Positions 1 through 9,755 of a stretch of 64,000 nt of DNA are shown here, in pieces. Under the pieces are notes generated by a model. It saw only the letters and a program-made list of their open reading frames with translations. It had not been told where the DNA came from and did no database searches. Both the position numbers and the translations under genes were made by a program. The stretch is taken from assembly GCA_017999915.1 (NCBI GenBank), contig JAGNKX010000001.1, positions 620,001 to 684,000 on the forward strand, written 5' to 3'. The DNA comes from Spirochaetota bacterium (GTDB lineage: Bacteria > Spirochaetota > UBA4802 > UBA5550). Positions within the stretch are counted from its first letter, which is position 1. Each line of letters begins with the position of its first letter.

Positions 1-2197
1 GAATTGTGAGAATCTGAACGCCGGGATTATCCATATCGATGGCGTGTATATTATAATCATCGTGGGATGATGCATCATTCCGTCGCAGGCCTGCTAGATG
101 GTCCACAAGATCTTGGATGCAGTAATTGTTCCGGTATGCTTCCATGTCGAGGTTTTGCAATATTGAGCGATAGTTGATAAGCGCCCGGTCATGATCGTCC
201 AGATCGGAACAATAGACAATGCCGGTATCTTCAAGGAACGATTGAAAGATTAGAGGCCATTTTTTTTCCGATCCCAGCCGGATCCATTTCGCGAAAAGTC
301 GGTCGGCCGGATGATCATGGAGCATGCCGGTATAATCAAGCAACTGTTGAACGGGAACACGGAAGAAACGCGTGAGCAGCGCTTTTTTTCTGGCCATTAA
401 ATCATGGGGGCTCGCTATAACAGAAAGGAGCAGCTGTATTTCAAGGGCTTCCTTTGATTGAAATAGTCCTTCTTTTTTATAAAGGGAATAATTGATTTTT
501 TTCTTTTTCAGGAATTTTTCGATGGCTTCAGCTTCCTTCCATTTCGTCACTAGAATTGCTATTTCATTGAGATTAATTGACGGATCGGCGGAAATCATAG
601 CCTTTATTTCATGGGCGATATAACGGGCCGATTTATATTTAGCAGCACTACCGCTGCAGGTTCCACAATCCAGGACAGTAAGGGACCCGTCAATACAGCG
701 AGTATCATCGCTTTTGCTTTGCGGATAATGGTTGGGCAGGTAATGAATAGTGTCGTCGGAAAACCATTTTTTTTCGGCAAAAATAGCATTGTATAAGGCA
801 ATAAGTGAACGTGTGGACCGCCAGTTTTGATCAAGACTATAATACCCGGCATTGAAGTGAAAAATCATATCATCACGGGCGGTGTAGTAGGCATGAATAT
901 CGGCACCGCGGAATCCATATATGGATTGCTTGGGATCCCCGATAATGAAGAGCCTGTTCTTTCCTGAATCGAGGAAGATTGTGCGGAATATGCGCCATTG
1001 AAGCATATCGGTATCCTGAAATTCGTCAACCAGGGCATAGCGATATTTTTTCTGCAGCGCACTCTTCAAAAGGGAGGTCCTCGTGCTGAGAGCGCTATAG
1101 ACGCGGGTTATCATATCATCATAGCTCAATAATCCATTTCCTTTTTTATGCTGAAGTGCTAATTCTTTCAGCTCATTCACGGTGGCTGTGGTGAGGGCAT
1201 GGCGAAGCGTGGCGATATCAAGGGCTCTCAGTTTTTCCAGAACCTCAATGATTTCAATAAGACGCGGTAGTTTTTCTTTGTAGTCGGAGCCATCCTTGTT
1301 CCAACGAGTATTCAATTCATAAAATCCCTGGTCACCCAGGTTAAGGCCTGTGATGAAATCATCAAGAGCATTGGGATCACAGGACTTTTCTTTATGTTCC
1401 ACGATTAGTTCAACAATTCGCATTATTATCCGAAGCCGCTTGGCCATGCTGTTTTTATTGATATTGAGCGAAGCATAGCGGGCCGGGAAATCACTCTTGG
1501 AGATATCGCCGGGATCGATGAAACCTATAAGCTGTTCCAATTCATGAAGGCAGGTCTGGCATTGTAATTCAATTTCGTTCAGAGTTGAAATAATGTCTAT
1601 CTCATGGCTGGGGATAAGAACGTCATTGCCATAAGACTGGAATCGCAACGCTATTTCTATTGTTTCATTTTCCCAGGAACTGAGACTTCCGGCGGTCGAT
1701 CCCGGATAGAGGGATATCCTGAGTATCTTGCTCAAATCTTCAACAAATCGATTCGGCCATAGGTCTCGCATTATATGATGCAGAACATCCTTGTATACGG
1801 ACCTGTCATCGGTCAGTTGCCCTTGAAATTGCTCATCATTTTCAAAGGCGAATTCCTGGAGTAGCTTGTTGCAGAAACCGTGGATCGTGAAAATCGATGC
1901 AGAATCAAAGTTGTCAAGGGACATCTTGAGCGTTTCAGATGGATATGTATCCAGCGCTGCCGTTAGGTTCTCCTGTATGCGTTTTTTGATTTCAGCCGCC
2001 GCTTTTTCCGTGAAGGTTACAACAAGAATTTCTTCAAGATTGACGACCTTGCCTCTTTTCAACAGCTCAATAACCAGGTTTTCAATGGTATATGTTTTTC
2101 CAGTGCCTGCCGAGGCTTCTATAACAGCATGGGAATCCAGATCTATCTGATCAATGCTGTGAACGGGGATCGGATCTTTAAGGGGATCATTCGTCAC
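1..2197 (-). CDS. recB: RecB, exodeoxyribonuclease V beta subunit (partial, C-terminus beyond the window)
   Basis: This is the helicase/nuclease subunit of RecBCD, which resects double-strand breaks for RecA loading. About 732 residues are visible and the C-terminal nuclease domain lies off the left edge. Reading the minus strand I see a UvrD/Rep superfamily 1 helicase: Walker A ASAGTGKT at residues 28-35, VVTFTEKAA shortly after, VDEFQDTD near 388, GDPKQSIYGFRGAD near 420 and LDQNWRS near 455. The start is GTG at 2197, because a GGAG lies 8 nt upstream and the frame then runs straight into Walker A; a second in-frame GTG nine bases upstream is possible. The start overlaps the recC stop by 11 bp, so the two are translationally coupled. 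No recD is visible; it would lie further left. Identification is secure. Confidence 0.93.
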   Translation of the reverse strand, partial: MTNDPLKDPIPVHSIDQIDLDSHAVIEASAGTGKTYTIENLVIELLKRGKVVNLEEILVVTFTEKAAAEIKKRIQENLTAALDTYPSETLKMSLDNFDSASIFTIHGFCNKLLQEFAFENDEQFQGQLTDDRSVYKDVLHHIMRDLWPNRFVEDLSKILRISLYPGSTAGSLSSWENETIEIALRFQSYGNDVLIPSHEIDIISTLNEIELQCQTCLHELEQLIGFIDPGDISKSDFPARYASLNINKNSMAKRLRIIMRIVELIVEHKEKSCDPNALDDFITGLNLGDQGFYELNTRWNKDGSDYKEKLPRLIEIIEVLEKLRALDIATLRHALTTATVNELKELALQHKKGNGLLSYDDMITRVYSALSTRTSLLKSALQKKYRYALVDEFQDTDMLQWRIFRTIFLDSGKNRLFIIGDPKQSIYGFRGADIHAYYTARDDMIFHFNAGYYSLDQNWRSTRSLIALYNAIFAEKKWFSDDTIHYLPNHYPQSKSDDTRCIDGSLTVLDCGTCSGSAAKYKSARYIAHEIKAMISADPSINLNEIAILVTKWKEAEAIEKFLKKKKINYSLYKKEGLFQSKEALEIQLLLSVIASPHDLMARKKALLTRFFRVPVQQLLDYTGMLHDHPADRLFAKWIRLGSEKKWPLIFQSFLEDTGIVYCSDLDDHDRALINYRSILQNLDMEAYRNNYCIQDLVDHLAGLRRNDASSHDDYNIHAIDMDNPGVQILTI

Positions 2198-5100
2198 TAT
2201 GGTCACTCCCGATAAATGAGGTGAAAAGGATCCCGAAACGGTTGCGGACTTTAATGTACGCATCAGCGGGAACCTCTGGTTCTACAAGATCGAGAAGCGC
2301 CATGGGCCGGTAGAGCGGATACATCTTCTCGGCATCATCGTCGATCATGTCCACGAGGGTCTGACGGTATCCGGCTATCCCTTCTTCATCAGGGTCTTCA
2401 TGCACGGTGGGAATGTGTATAATTCTTTTATCACTCAGTATCGGAATGGGGAGCAGGTCGAAGTTCTCTGCGTTAAGGAAATCTTTTAAAAGAGAATGCA
2501 GGTAGTGCCTGCTCTCTGATTCGGTCAGTTTAAAGGGATAGGACGATATCCCTTTTTGATGCGACACATGGATGGTAAAGGATCCTGAGCCTATAAGTTC
2601 TCCAAAATCCGCATTGTAATTGGATGCGGCAGCAACATAGAATATGAATGGAAGGATGAGATGAAGAACTGAAGGCTTTGAACTGTTGGTCATAACCAAT
2701 GTTTCAGAATCGCCTGTCTCTGGGTTTTTCCAAATTGCAGGGAGTGATCCGCTCAGCTCTACGGTAATAGTTAGATCATGGTCGGTAACAGGACATTGAA
2801 TTGATGGAAAAAACTTGTCTGGCACTATGCCTGACTTATTTGGGCCGATTGACACAGCCTGATGCCAGGTATAGGAATTCCGGGCAAGAATAAAGTCCAG
2901 GAGATTATGGCCGTTACAGAAGCGCCTTTGCACATCTGCCTGCAACGAATTATAATCAATATCACTGAAGGCACCGATCGGCATAAAACCCATGAGCTTC
3001 AAGTGCCGATAATAGTTGCCCATATATGTTTTAAGATCAGTGGCATTTTTTGATCTGAGAGCAAATGTAAGAGAATTGATGATAAATTCATGATTTGACG
3101 GGTAGACGGAGAAAAAGGGCTCAGTGGCTTCAACGGCACGATCATCTGATTCAGTGTCATATATTGAAAGATGCCACCGCAGGGCAGATTCGGCCGGGTT
3201 CATCAAGAATGATCTGATGTCATTGAATGAAACGGATGCAGTTACAGGCTGTGTTGCTTCTTTAGCCCGGGGGATGGAAAAATCAGGAGTTTTGTTTTGC
3301 AAGCGGTCTGAGAGTTGAATGGCTACTCGTTCATCCAATGAATACAGGCGTGATAATTTATTGAGCATAATAAGTCTGTCAGATTCACTGTAATTAACAG
3401 GTTGATATGAGCCGCGTAAATCGGCCTGAATCAGGTCTGAATATTCAATGAAAGCCGGACCATGACGCAGGTAGTCAATACTGCTTCCAGATGGCGGAAT
3501 GGTAATTATATTAAATGTATTTTTTACGACATGATTGCTTACATAGGTTATAAGCTGACCGATTACCGAGTTAGGATTAAAATCCTGATCCTTCTGAAGG
3601 TCCTTGGAAATATAGGTGATATAGAGCTTTTCTCTTGCGGCAAGAAGGATTTCAAGAAAATGATACCGGTTGATGTCGGGACGTGTCGTATCGCCGATCT
3701 TTCGAGCCTGGGTCATCAGATTCAGGGTCGAAAGATCCCTGGGGCCTGGGAACAATCCTTCCTGCATGCCCATGATATAGACGATCTTGAAAGGAATATG
3801 CCGCTGTGGAACCAGGGCTGATATGTTTATACCGCTGGTTAAATAGCTTCCCTGAGCACTGGTAATGCCGGTGAGGGCATCAATGATGAATTCTTTCAGA
3901 GCGGTGATGGACAGCAATGGCCGTTCATTGGTAACAGTGAGTTGTTCGAGGATGGCAAATCGGTTCAGATCTTCCATGAGGCTGGAATAGACATTGGTTT
4001 CATCGGGCCTATCCGCTGGAATGGTCAGGAATTCTGCTATCAGTGTTTTAACATGATTGACCCATTCGAGAGGCGATGCCTCAAGGGAACCGAGCCCTTT
4101 AGTTTTAACATGGAGAAGTTCAATGGCGTCATTGAACGTATCAATGAGACGCTGGTCACCGCTGGCGATATCCGAAAATGGAATGATATTGTTGAAATCA
4201 AGAAATCTGCCCTCGTGGATTGAAGATGCCCTCGTTTCCATTATTCTCCCATAGCGGAGTCTGAGAAGTCCCTGGCGCCAGGTAAATAAATTCTGCTCCG
4301 GGTCTAGCGCTTCGTTTTTTTCAAAGCCGCGGTAAATATTGAGTTTTTCAACCCAGGAAAGCCAATCCATGATGTCGTCAAGGGTCATGGCGTGGGCCTT
4401 GTAAAAACAGGGATTGCGAACGAGAGAGATCACCTCTGAACGGGTGAAGGACCCGGCTGCGATTTCAATAAGGGACACCACCGCCTGTGCGAAGAGGCTG
4501 TCTGTGATGGCGGTGGAATCGATTATGCTGTAGGAAAGGCGTCGTGGCTCGCGGGAGAAAATGGAATGGATGACCGGCCCATAGAGGGCCATGTCAGGGA
4601 CCATTATGGCAATATCGGTCATTCTGAGGGTACTGTCGCGTTCAAGGTTATACAGTATGCTGTTAAATACGGCTTCCACCTCGCGGTATAGCTCGGTACA
4701 GGATGCAATCTGAATGGTGGTATCCTGATTTATACGGGCGTCGGGATCAATCCACGTTGACCTTCGCAAAATCTGATCTTGGACAATGGCAAGGGTTGTG
4801 CTAGCCGGTTGGTTTTGTTTCGGAGCAATCCAGTGAGAGGTGCAGAAACCGTCCCTGCTGCCGGCTTCTTCAATAATGCTCAGGAGTTTTATGGTTTCTC
4901 TTCCGGTCTTACCCCATAGCTTGAGGAGCGGATTTTCATTTTCATCAGAGAATAATGCTGATCCATCCTGCGTTTCTTCTATGGGGATAGAACGAATTCG
5001 TTGCCACCGCTCTTCACCGGGGGTGGGGATATCTTCCCAGAATTCGGAACAGGGATTGATCTGATACATGACAATTGAATTATTTTTCCCGAGTTCGAAA

Positions 5101-5786
5101 ATCATCGATGCATGGAATGGTGAAAGATGTGATTCGCCGAAGATGATACACCTTTTGGGAGAACAGTCTGAATGCTTTCCTGAGAGGTGGTTCCAGTACT
5201 GGGGAAGGGTAAACCATGTTTTAAGAATTGAATCCCGGTACCCACCTTTTGAAAAAAGCGTTCGATAGAGATGGCATTGGGCTGACTCAATGTCGTTGTT
5301 CAAATTGAGGGCACCCATCATCCAGGAATGGATCATGTCTGAACGGTACAATTCGTATTCCATGAAGTAACGGGCAAGCCTTGATGATAACTGGAATATC
5401 TTATAATCATAATCGCTTTTCTTTGTATTATCAGTGTCGAACAGGTATTGTCGTATGAGCCTGCAATGTTCATTTTGAGGATTGATGGAGGCTATCGCAT
5501 GATACAGCAACAGCTGTATATCTTTTTGATCCAGGAGGGAAGGTTTTTTTTTGTCCGGGTTCCGATAATCCAGCAATTCCCATAGACCGTCATTGAGGAA
5601 ACGAAACGTGACATTCATGAAAATGCCGTTACGCTCTGCGATCTTGAGTTGAATCCATTTCTGAACATAGGGGTTTGGCACAATTATGGTCAAGGGATCG
5701 AAGGGGTCCCCGTGCCGAGCTATTTCATCGGCAAGGTTATGAGTCAATGCTTCAATGGAGTTGCTGAAAAAAAATTGTATTGGCAT
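2187..5786 (-). CDS. recC: RecC, exodeoxyribonuclease V gamma subunit
   Basis: This is the Chi-recognition scaffold subunit of RecBCD. The 1199-residue product is close to the usual RecC length (about 1120-1200). It opens with the family-typical MPIQFFFSNSIEALTHNLAD and has the inactive helicase-like layout of RecC, including the late GMQEGLFPGPRD segment near residue 690. It has no Walker A lysine motif, as expected for RecC. The start ATG has an AGGG about 6 nt upstream. It sits between a HAD phosphatase gene (15 bp upstream) and recB (11 bp overlap), so recC and recB are almost certainly co-transcribed. Identification rests on length, N-terminus and the adjacent recB. Confidence 0.92.
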   Translation of the reverse strand: MPIQFFFSNSIEALTHNLADEIARHGDPFDPLTIIVPNPYVQKWIQLKIAERNGIFMNVTFRFLNDGLWELLDYRNPDKKKPSLLDQKDIQLLLYHAIASINPQNEHCRLIRQYLFDTDNTKKSDYDYKIFQLSSRLARYFMEYELYRSDMIHSWMMGALNLNNDIESAQCHLYRTLFSKGGYRDSILKTWFTLPQYWNHLSGKHSDCSPKRCIIFGESHLSPFHASMIFELGKNNSIVMYQINPCSEFWEDIPTPGEERWQRIRSIPIEETQDGSALFSDENENPLLKLWGKTGRETIKLLSIIEEAGSRDGFCTSHWIAPKQNQPASTTLAIVQDQILRRSTWIDPDARINQDTTIQIASCTELYREVEAVFNSILYNLERDSTLRMTDIAIMVPDMALYGPVIHSIFSREPRRLSYSIIDSTAITDSLFAQAVVSLIEIAAGSFTRSEVISLVRNPCFYKAHAMTLDDIMDWLSWVEKLNIYRGFEKNEALDPEQNLFTWRQGLLRLRYGRIMETRASSIHEGRFLDFNNIIPFSDIASGDQRLIDTFNDAIELLHVKTKGLGSLEASPLEWVNHVKTLIAEFLTIPADRPDETNVYSSLMEDLNRFAILEQLTVTNERPLLSITALKEFIIDALTGITSAQGSYLTSGINISALVPQRHIPFKIVYIMGMQEGLFPGPRDLSTLNLMTQARKIGDTTRPDINRYHFLEILLAAREKLYITYISKDLQKDQDFNPNSVIGQLITYVSNHVVKNTFNIITIPPSGSSIDYLRHGPAFIEYSDLIQADLRGSYQPVNYSESDRLIMLNKLSRLYSLDERVAIQLSDRLQNKTPDFSIPRAKEATQPVTASVSFNDIRSFLMNPAESALRWHLSIYDTESDDRAVEATEPFFSVYPSNHEFIINSLTFALRSKNATDLKTYMGNYYRHLKLMGFMPIGAFSDIDYNSLQADVQRRFCNGHNLLDFILARNSYTWHQAVSIGPNKSGIVPDKFFPSIQCPVTDHDLTITVELSGSLPAIWKNPETGDSETLVMTNSSKPSVLHLILPFIFYVAAASNYNADFGELIGSGSFTIHVSHQKGISSYPFKLTESESRHYLHSLLKDFLNAENFDLLPIPILSDKRIIHIPTVHEDPDEEGIAGYRQTLVDMIDDDAEKMYPLYRPMALLDLVEPEVPADAYIKVRNRFGILFTSFIGSDHSDE

Positions 5787-5801
5787 GGTCGCCCTGTCGG
5801 A

Positions 5802-6635
5802 TTATTCGACCCGGTCCCGGCGGGGAAGGATGGAATCGGGATCTATTTCCCCAATGTTCATGAAAATATAATCGGGTTGATAGGGAAACCGGTGGGCCAT
5901 CTCACGGGTCGTAATCCCCGATAGGACGAGACAGGTGGTCATGCCCGATTCAATACCGGCAATGATATCGGTATCCATCCGGTCGCCGATCATGAAACAG
6001 CTAGCCGAGTGCACCCCGAGCTTTTTCCGGGCCCAGTACATCATGGCCGGATTGGGCTTGCCGAGAAAGTAGGGGGCCATGCCGGTGACTTTTTCAATGG
6101 GCGCGACCAGGGCTCCGCAGGCAGGAACCGGGCCGCGTTCCGTCGGACCGGTGATATCAGGATTGGTAGCAATGAAACGGGACCCTTCACCGATGAGCAG
6201 GGTGGCCTCCACTATCTTCGCATAATCATATTTTTCCGTTTCACCGACAATGACGTAATCAGGATTGTCCCGGGTTATTGTAATATGCGCCTTTTCAAGC
6301 TCAACCTGGAGGCCTTTGCCGCCTATCACATAGGCGGAACAGCCCGGTTTCTGGTACAATAAGAAGCTCGCCACCGCCATGGCTGACGTGTAGAAGTGAT
6401 CCTCTCCCGCTTCAATGCCTAGGTTGCAGAGATTACGGTTGAGCTGTTCAGGGGTGTAGTACGAGTTATTCGTCAGGAAAAGAAATTTGTGATTGGCCCT
6501 CTGGAGTCGATCGACAAATTGAAGGGATCCGGGAATGAGGGAACTTCCGCGGTTTATGACACCGTCCATGTCAATGAGGAACGCCTTGTCATAGCTCCTG
6601 TTTTCCGGGGCTGTGGTGATCAATGGATCGGTCAT
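5802..6635 (-). CDS. HAD-IIA family sugar/nucleotide phosphatase (NagD-like)
   Basis: This is a haloacid-dehalogenase superfamily phosphatase of the NagD/pNPPase subclass, expected to hydrolyse small phosphomonoesters in the cytoplasm. The nucleophile motif LIDMDGVI is near residues 20-27, FLTNNS near residue 53 supplies motif II, and GKPNPAM with GDRMDTDI toward the C-terminus supply the motif III lysine and the metal-binding acidic residues. The 277-residue length is normal. I start at ATG 6635 (MTDP), with AGGA upstream; an in-frame TTG two codons earlier is less likely. It lies 11 bp after the metallo-beta-lactamase gene and 15 bp before recC, so it is probably part of the same transcript. 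The substrate cannot be read from sequence. Confidence 0.88.
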   Translation of the reverse strand: MTDPLITTAPENRSYDKAFLIDMDGVINRGSSLIPGSLQFVDRLQRANHKFLFLTNNSYYTPEQLNRNLCNLGIEAGEDHFYTSAMAVASFLLYQKPGCSAYVIGGKGLQVELEKAHITITRDNPDYVIVGETEKYDYAKIVEATLLIGEGSRFIATNPDITGPTERGPVPACGALVAPIEKVTGMAPYFLGKPNPAMMYWARKKLGVHSASCFMIGDRMDTDIIAGIESGMTTCLVLSGITTREMAHRFPYQPDYIFMNIGEIDPDSILPRRDRVE

Positions 6636-6646
6636 GGGCAAAAATC

Positions 6647-8248
6647 CTACATTTCATCAATGATCATTTTCAATAACGCCTGTGCATCGTGAACATCTTC
6701 CTGGATTTTCTGCATTTCTCCCGCTTTTTTCGTGCTTTTCACTTTATTATACTTATCGATAAGAACTTTAAATGTCTGGGAAAGTTTGTCAATCTCTGAA
6801 TCAAGGCCGGGTGTCGTATCCATAGCAGTAAAGGTCGCCACCTCGCTCTTCATTGTCGCCGGATCAATGGTTTCGCCCCAGTCCGGCACATGGGTCATAA
6901 GGCCAAACTCGTTGTGGAGCTTGTCGGCAAAGGTCCGCGCGGATTGCTCTTCGCCGTGGATTACAAAAACCTTGAGTTTCGGATTTTTGATGTTTTTGAC
7001 CCATGATGTCAGGCCTTCCTGGTCGGCATGGGCGGAGAATCCACCGAGGGTGTGGATCTGGGCTTTTACCGATACGTCCGTGCCGTATACACGGACCTGT
7101 TTCGCCCCTTCAATGAGGCGGCGGCCCAGAGTGCCCTCGGCCTGGTAGCCGACGAAGACGATGCTCGATTCAGGTCGGAAGAGATTGTATTTCAGATGAT
7201 GCTTGATGCGGCCGGCGGTACACATGCCGTTCGCTGAAATGATGATGGAGCCCTTCGCTTCGGTATTGAGCCATTTGGATTCATCGGTTGACCGGGTATA
7301 ATGGAGATTGGGGAATGCCAGGGGACTGTCGCCGGAAAGTATCCGTTTCCGCATCTCTTCATCAAACAGGTCTTTGTTCTTTTTAAAGATTTCCGTAGCT
7401 GATATGGCAAGGGGTGAATCGATATATACCGGCATGGTCGGTATCTGGTTTTCCTTAAAAAGCTTGGAAAGAGTATAGATGATCTCCTGGGTCCTTTCAA
7501 TGGCAAAGGCAGGAATGATAATATTTCCTTTTTTATTGTATGCCTCAATGATGATATCCTTGAATTCTTGATAGGTGTCGGTTTTATTCTTATGGAGACG
7601 ATCGCCGTAGGTTGATTCCATCAGGAGTATATCGGCTTCTTCAACGATCGCCGGATCGCAGATGATGGCCTGTTCCTTTGGTCCGATGTCGCCGGAAAAG
7701 ACAATTTTTGTCTTATTATTTCCTTCATCGATCCACATTTCGATAAAGGATGACCCCAGAATATGGCCAGCGTCCCGGAACCTGACTTCCACCCTGGGAT
7801 GAACCTGGATTACTTCATCATACGCGACAGGAACAAAATTTTTTAAAGACTCAACAGCATCTTCGCCGGTGTAGAGAGGATCCACCGGTTTGCGGCCGAG
7901 TTTCAGATTTTTCTTGTTTATGAAAGCCGCGTCCATTTCCTGGATATGGCCGCTGTCGGGAAGCATGATGGAACAGAGGTCCGCTGTTGCCTTGGTCGCA
8001 TAGATGTTTCCATAGAAACCGTTTTTTACAAGTTTTGGGATGAGTCCGCTGTGGTCGATATGGGCGTGGGTCAGTAGCAATGCGTCTATCTTCTTCGGGA
8101 TATAATTCTGATGGAAGTAATTTCGTTCACGAATCTGCGTTGTCCCCTGGAACATGCCACAGTCAACCATGATGGTAAAATCCGCGTCGCTTATAATAAA
8201 TGATGAGCCGGTGACTGTTTTAGCCGCTCCGAGAAATTCTATTTTCAT
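6647..8248 (-). CDS. MBL-fold/beta-CASP RNA-processing-type hydrolase
   Basis: This is a metallo-beta-lactamase-fold protein of the beta-CASP group (CPSF/YSH1-type RNA hydrolases). From the N-terminus it shows the MBL core beginning KIEFLGAAKTVTGSSF, the zinc motif LLTHAHIDHSG (HxHxDH) near residue 60, GDIGPKEQ in the core, a beta-CASP insert with STYGDR, and the C-terminal RMMBL region GGFSAHADQEGL followed by VFVIHGEEQSA. I start at ATG 8248, where AGGGAG lies six bases upstream; a longer in-frame start at 8305 lacks a ribosome site and adds a non-family N-terminus. The 533-residue length is normal; the last 60 residues are a charged helical tail. It is the first gene of the MBL-HAD-recC-recB run. 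RNase activity is inferred from the family. Confidence 0.88.
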   Translation of the reverse strand: MKIEFLGAAKTVTGSSFIISDADFTIMVDCGMFQGTTQIRERNYFHQNYIPKKIDALLLTHAHIDHSGLIPKLVKNGFYGNIYATKATADLCSIMLPDSGHIQEMDAAFINKKNLKLGRKPVDPLYTGEDAVESLKNFVPVAYDEVIQVHPRVEVRFRDAGHILGSSFIEMWIDEGNNKTKIVFSGDIGPKEQAIICDPAIVEEADILLMESTYGDRLHKNKTDTYQEFKDIIIEAYNKKGNIIIPAFAIERTQEIIYTLSKLFKENQIPTMPVYIDSPLAISATEIFKKNKDLFDEEMRKRILSGDSPLAFPNLHYTRSTDESKWLNTEAKGSIIISANGMCTAGRIKHHLKYNLFRPESSIVFVGYQAEGTLGRRLIEGAKQVRVYGTDVSVKAQIHTLGGFSAHADQEGLTSWVKNIKNPKLKVFVIHGEEQSARTFADKLHNEFGLMTHVPDWGETIDPATMKSEVATFTAMDTTPGLDSEIDKLSQTFKVLIDKYNKVKSTKKAGEMQKIQEDVHDAQALLKMIIDEM

Positions 8249-8427
8249 GATTGACTCCCTAATAATGAACCGTAAGGCTAAAAAGAACTGTTTATACCCT
8301 TGCAATCATTACGCAAAGGCCCTTATCAACCCCATGACAGGATTGGATATATTATAAAATTATTCAAGCACTATGATTTTTTTTGTAAAAAATGGAGACT
8401 GAGAGAACTTTTTTCTCCTTTCAGAGA

Positions 8428-8898
8428 TTATTTCGGATTGTTCTGTCTGAGGGAATGGCATAAGGCTATGGCTGCCGCGTCAGCAGCATCGTCAGGGGTA
8501 GGGATTTCGCGAAGATTAAAAATCGATTTTATCATGAATTTCATCTGTTCTTTGCCGGCCTTGCCGTAACCGGTAATGGCCTGCTTGATCTGGGAGGGGG
8601 TATATTCACAGTAACTGATATTTTTCAGTTTGAGAGTGAGGATCACGGCACCGATCGCTTTTGCCACATCAATGCCGGTGGTGATGTTTTTTACAAAAAA
8701 AAGTTTTTCAATGGCTGCATGATCAGGATTGTGCAGCTCTATTATTTCCGTAAGTCTTGAATGAATCTCGAACAGGCGGTCCTCGATGGATGAACCCGAT
8801 TCAGTTGAAATAATGCCGTAATCTATCAGACGTTCGCTTTTTTCTACCACAGCCCAGCCCAGTATGCCATAGCCGGGATCTATGCCGAGGACCCTCAC
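8428..8898 (-). CDS. ruvC: RuvC, crossover junction endodeoxyribonuclease
   Basis: RuvC resolves Holliday junctions made during recombination. The 156-residue product starts MRVLGIDPGYGILGWAVVE, giving catalytic Asp7, has AAIEKLFF near residue 63 for the catalytic Glu, and ends with PTPDDAADAAAIALCH carrying the last two acidic residues. Translation begins at a GTG that overlaps the yebC stop codon by 4 bp (GTGA), so the pair is coupled as in many bacteria. The partner gene ruvB is 40 kb away at 49-50 kb and ruvA is not in the window. Confidence 0.95.
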   Translation of the reverse strand: MRVLGIDPGYGILGWAVVEKSERLIDYGIISTESGSSIEDRLFEIHSRLTEIIELHNPDHAAIEKLFFVKNITTGIDVAKAIGAVILTLKLKNISYCEYTPSQIKQAITGYGKAGKEQMKFMIKSIFNLREIPTPDDAADAAAIALCHSLRQNNPK

Positions 8899-9650
8899 TG
8901 CGCCTCGCTGATCTTCATCATGACGTCATCGGGAATATCATAATTGGAATAGACATTTTGAACGTCATCAAGGTCTTCCAGTACTTCAATGAGCCTTAAG
9001 CATTGGGATCCTTTTTTCTCGTCCAGCGTAACAGTTGTTTGAGGTATGAAGGTTATTTCATCTTCAATGAGCTTGAATTCCTTATTCCCCAGCACATCGT
9101 GTACTTCATTGTAACCGTCGGGAGGAGTCACTACCTCGATGTTGCCGTCTTCGGTCTTGATATCCTCAACATTATTGTCCATGAGAAGCTCCATGACCGC
9201 GTCCTCGGTGGTCTGCCCGGCCTCGATCAACATGTATCCCTTGCGGTTGAAAAGATAGCCCACTGACCCGGTCTCACCGAGGTTGCCTCCATGCTTGGTA
9301 AAGGCGGCCCTTACCTCAGCCGTGGTACGGTTGCGGTTATCTGTGAGACAACTCACCATGATGGCGACGCCGCCGGGGCCATATCCTTCATACTGTATCT
9401 CCTCATAGGTTACTCCCTCGAGGGTCCCGGTGCCCTTTTTTATCGCCCGTTCTATGTTATCGTTGGGCATGTTATTGGCCTTGGCCTTGGTAATGGCGGT
9501 CCTGAGCCGCGGGTTTGAGTTTATATCATCTCCGCCGTTTTTGGCGGCAACGGTAATCTCTCGGATTATCTTGGTAAAAAGGGCCCCGCGTTTTGCGTCT
9601 AGGGATCCTTTTTTCCTCTTGATGGTTGCCCACTTGGAATGACCGGACAT
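8895..9650 (-). CDS. yebC: YebC/PmpR family protein (TACO1-like)
   Basis: YebC-family proteins help ribosomes translate difficult (polyproline) stretches, and some members bind promoter DNA. The 251-residue product carries the family N-terminus MSGHSKWATIKRKKGSLDAK, then ARIKANNMPND-like AKANNMPNDNIERAIKKGTG, YEGYGPGGVAIMV and TAEVRAAFTKHGGNLGE, ending with the standard C-terminal domain. A GAGG lies about 8 nt before the ATG. It is immediately upstream of and overlaps ruvC, a classic pair. A sigma70-like promoter sits about 80 bp upstream. Confidence 0.95.
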   Translation of the reverse strand: MSGHSKWATIKRKKGSLDAKRGALFTKIIREITVAAKNGGDDINSNPRLRTAITKAKANNMPNDNIERAIKKGTGTLEGVTYEEIQYEGYGPGGVAIMVSCLTDNRNRTTAEVRAAFTKHGGNLGETGSVGYLFNRKGYMLIEAGQTTEDAVMELLMDNNVEDIKTEDGNIEVVTPPDGYNEVHDVLGNKEFKLIEDEITFIPQTTVTLDEKKGSQCLRLIEVLEDLDDVQNVYSNYDIPDDVMMKISEAQ

Positions 9651-9722
9651 TGTATTACCTCTTCACCTGGATAGTTGCGTTACTCAAGAATAAGAATAAT
9701 GTATAAGAGCGGGTTTGAATTA

Positions 9723-9751
9723 AAAATACAGCATTAATTATTATGTGGCAA
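9723..9751 (-). promoter_or_regulatory. Predicted sigma70-type promoter of yebC-ruvC
   Basis: On the minus strand TTGCCA (9746-9751) and TATTTT (9723-9728) are separated by exactly 17 bp, 75-100 bp upstream of the yebC ATG. Four or five matches per hexamer make it plausible rather than certain. Confidence 0.42.
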
Positions 9752-9755
9752 CCAT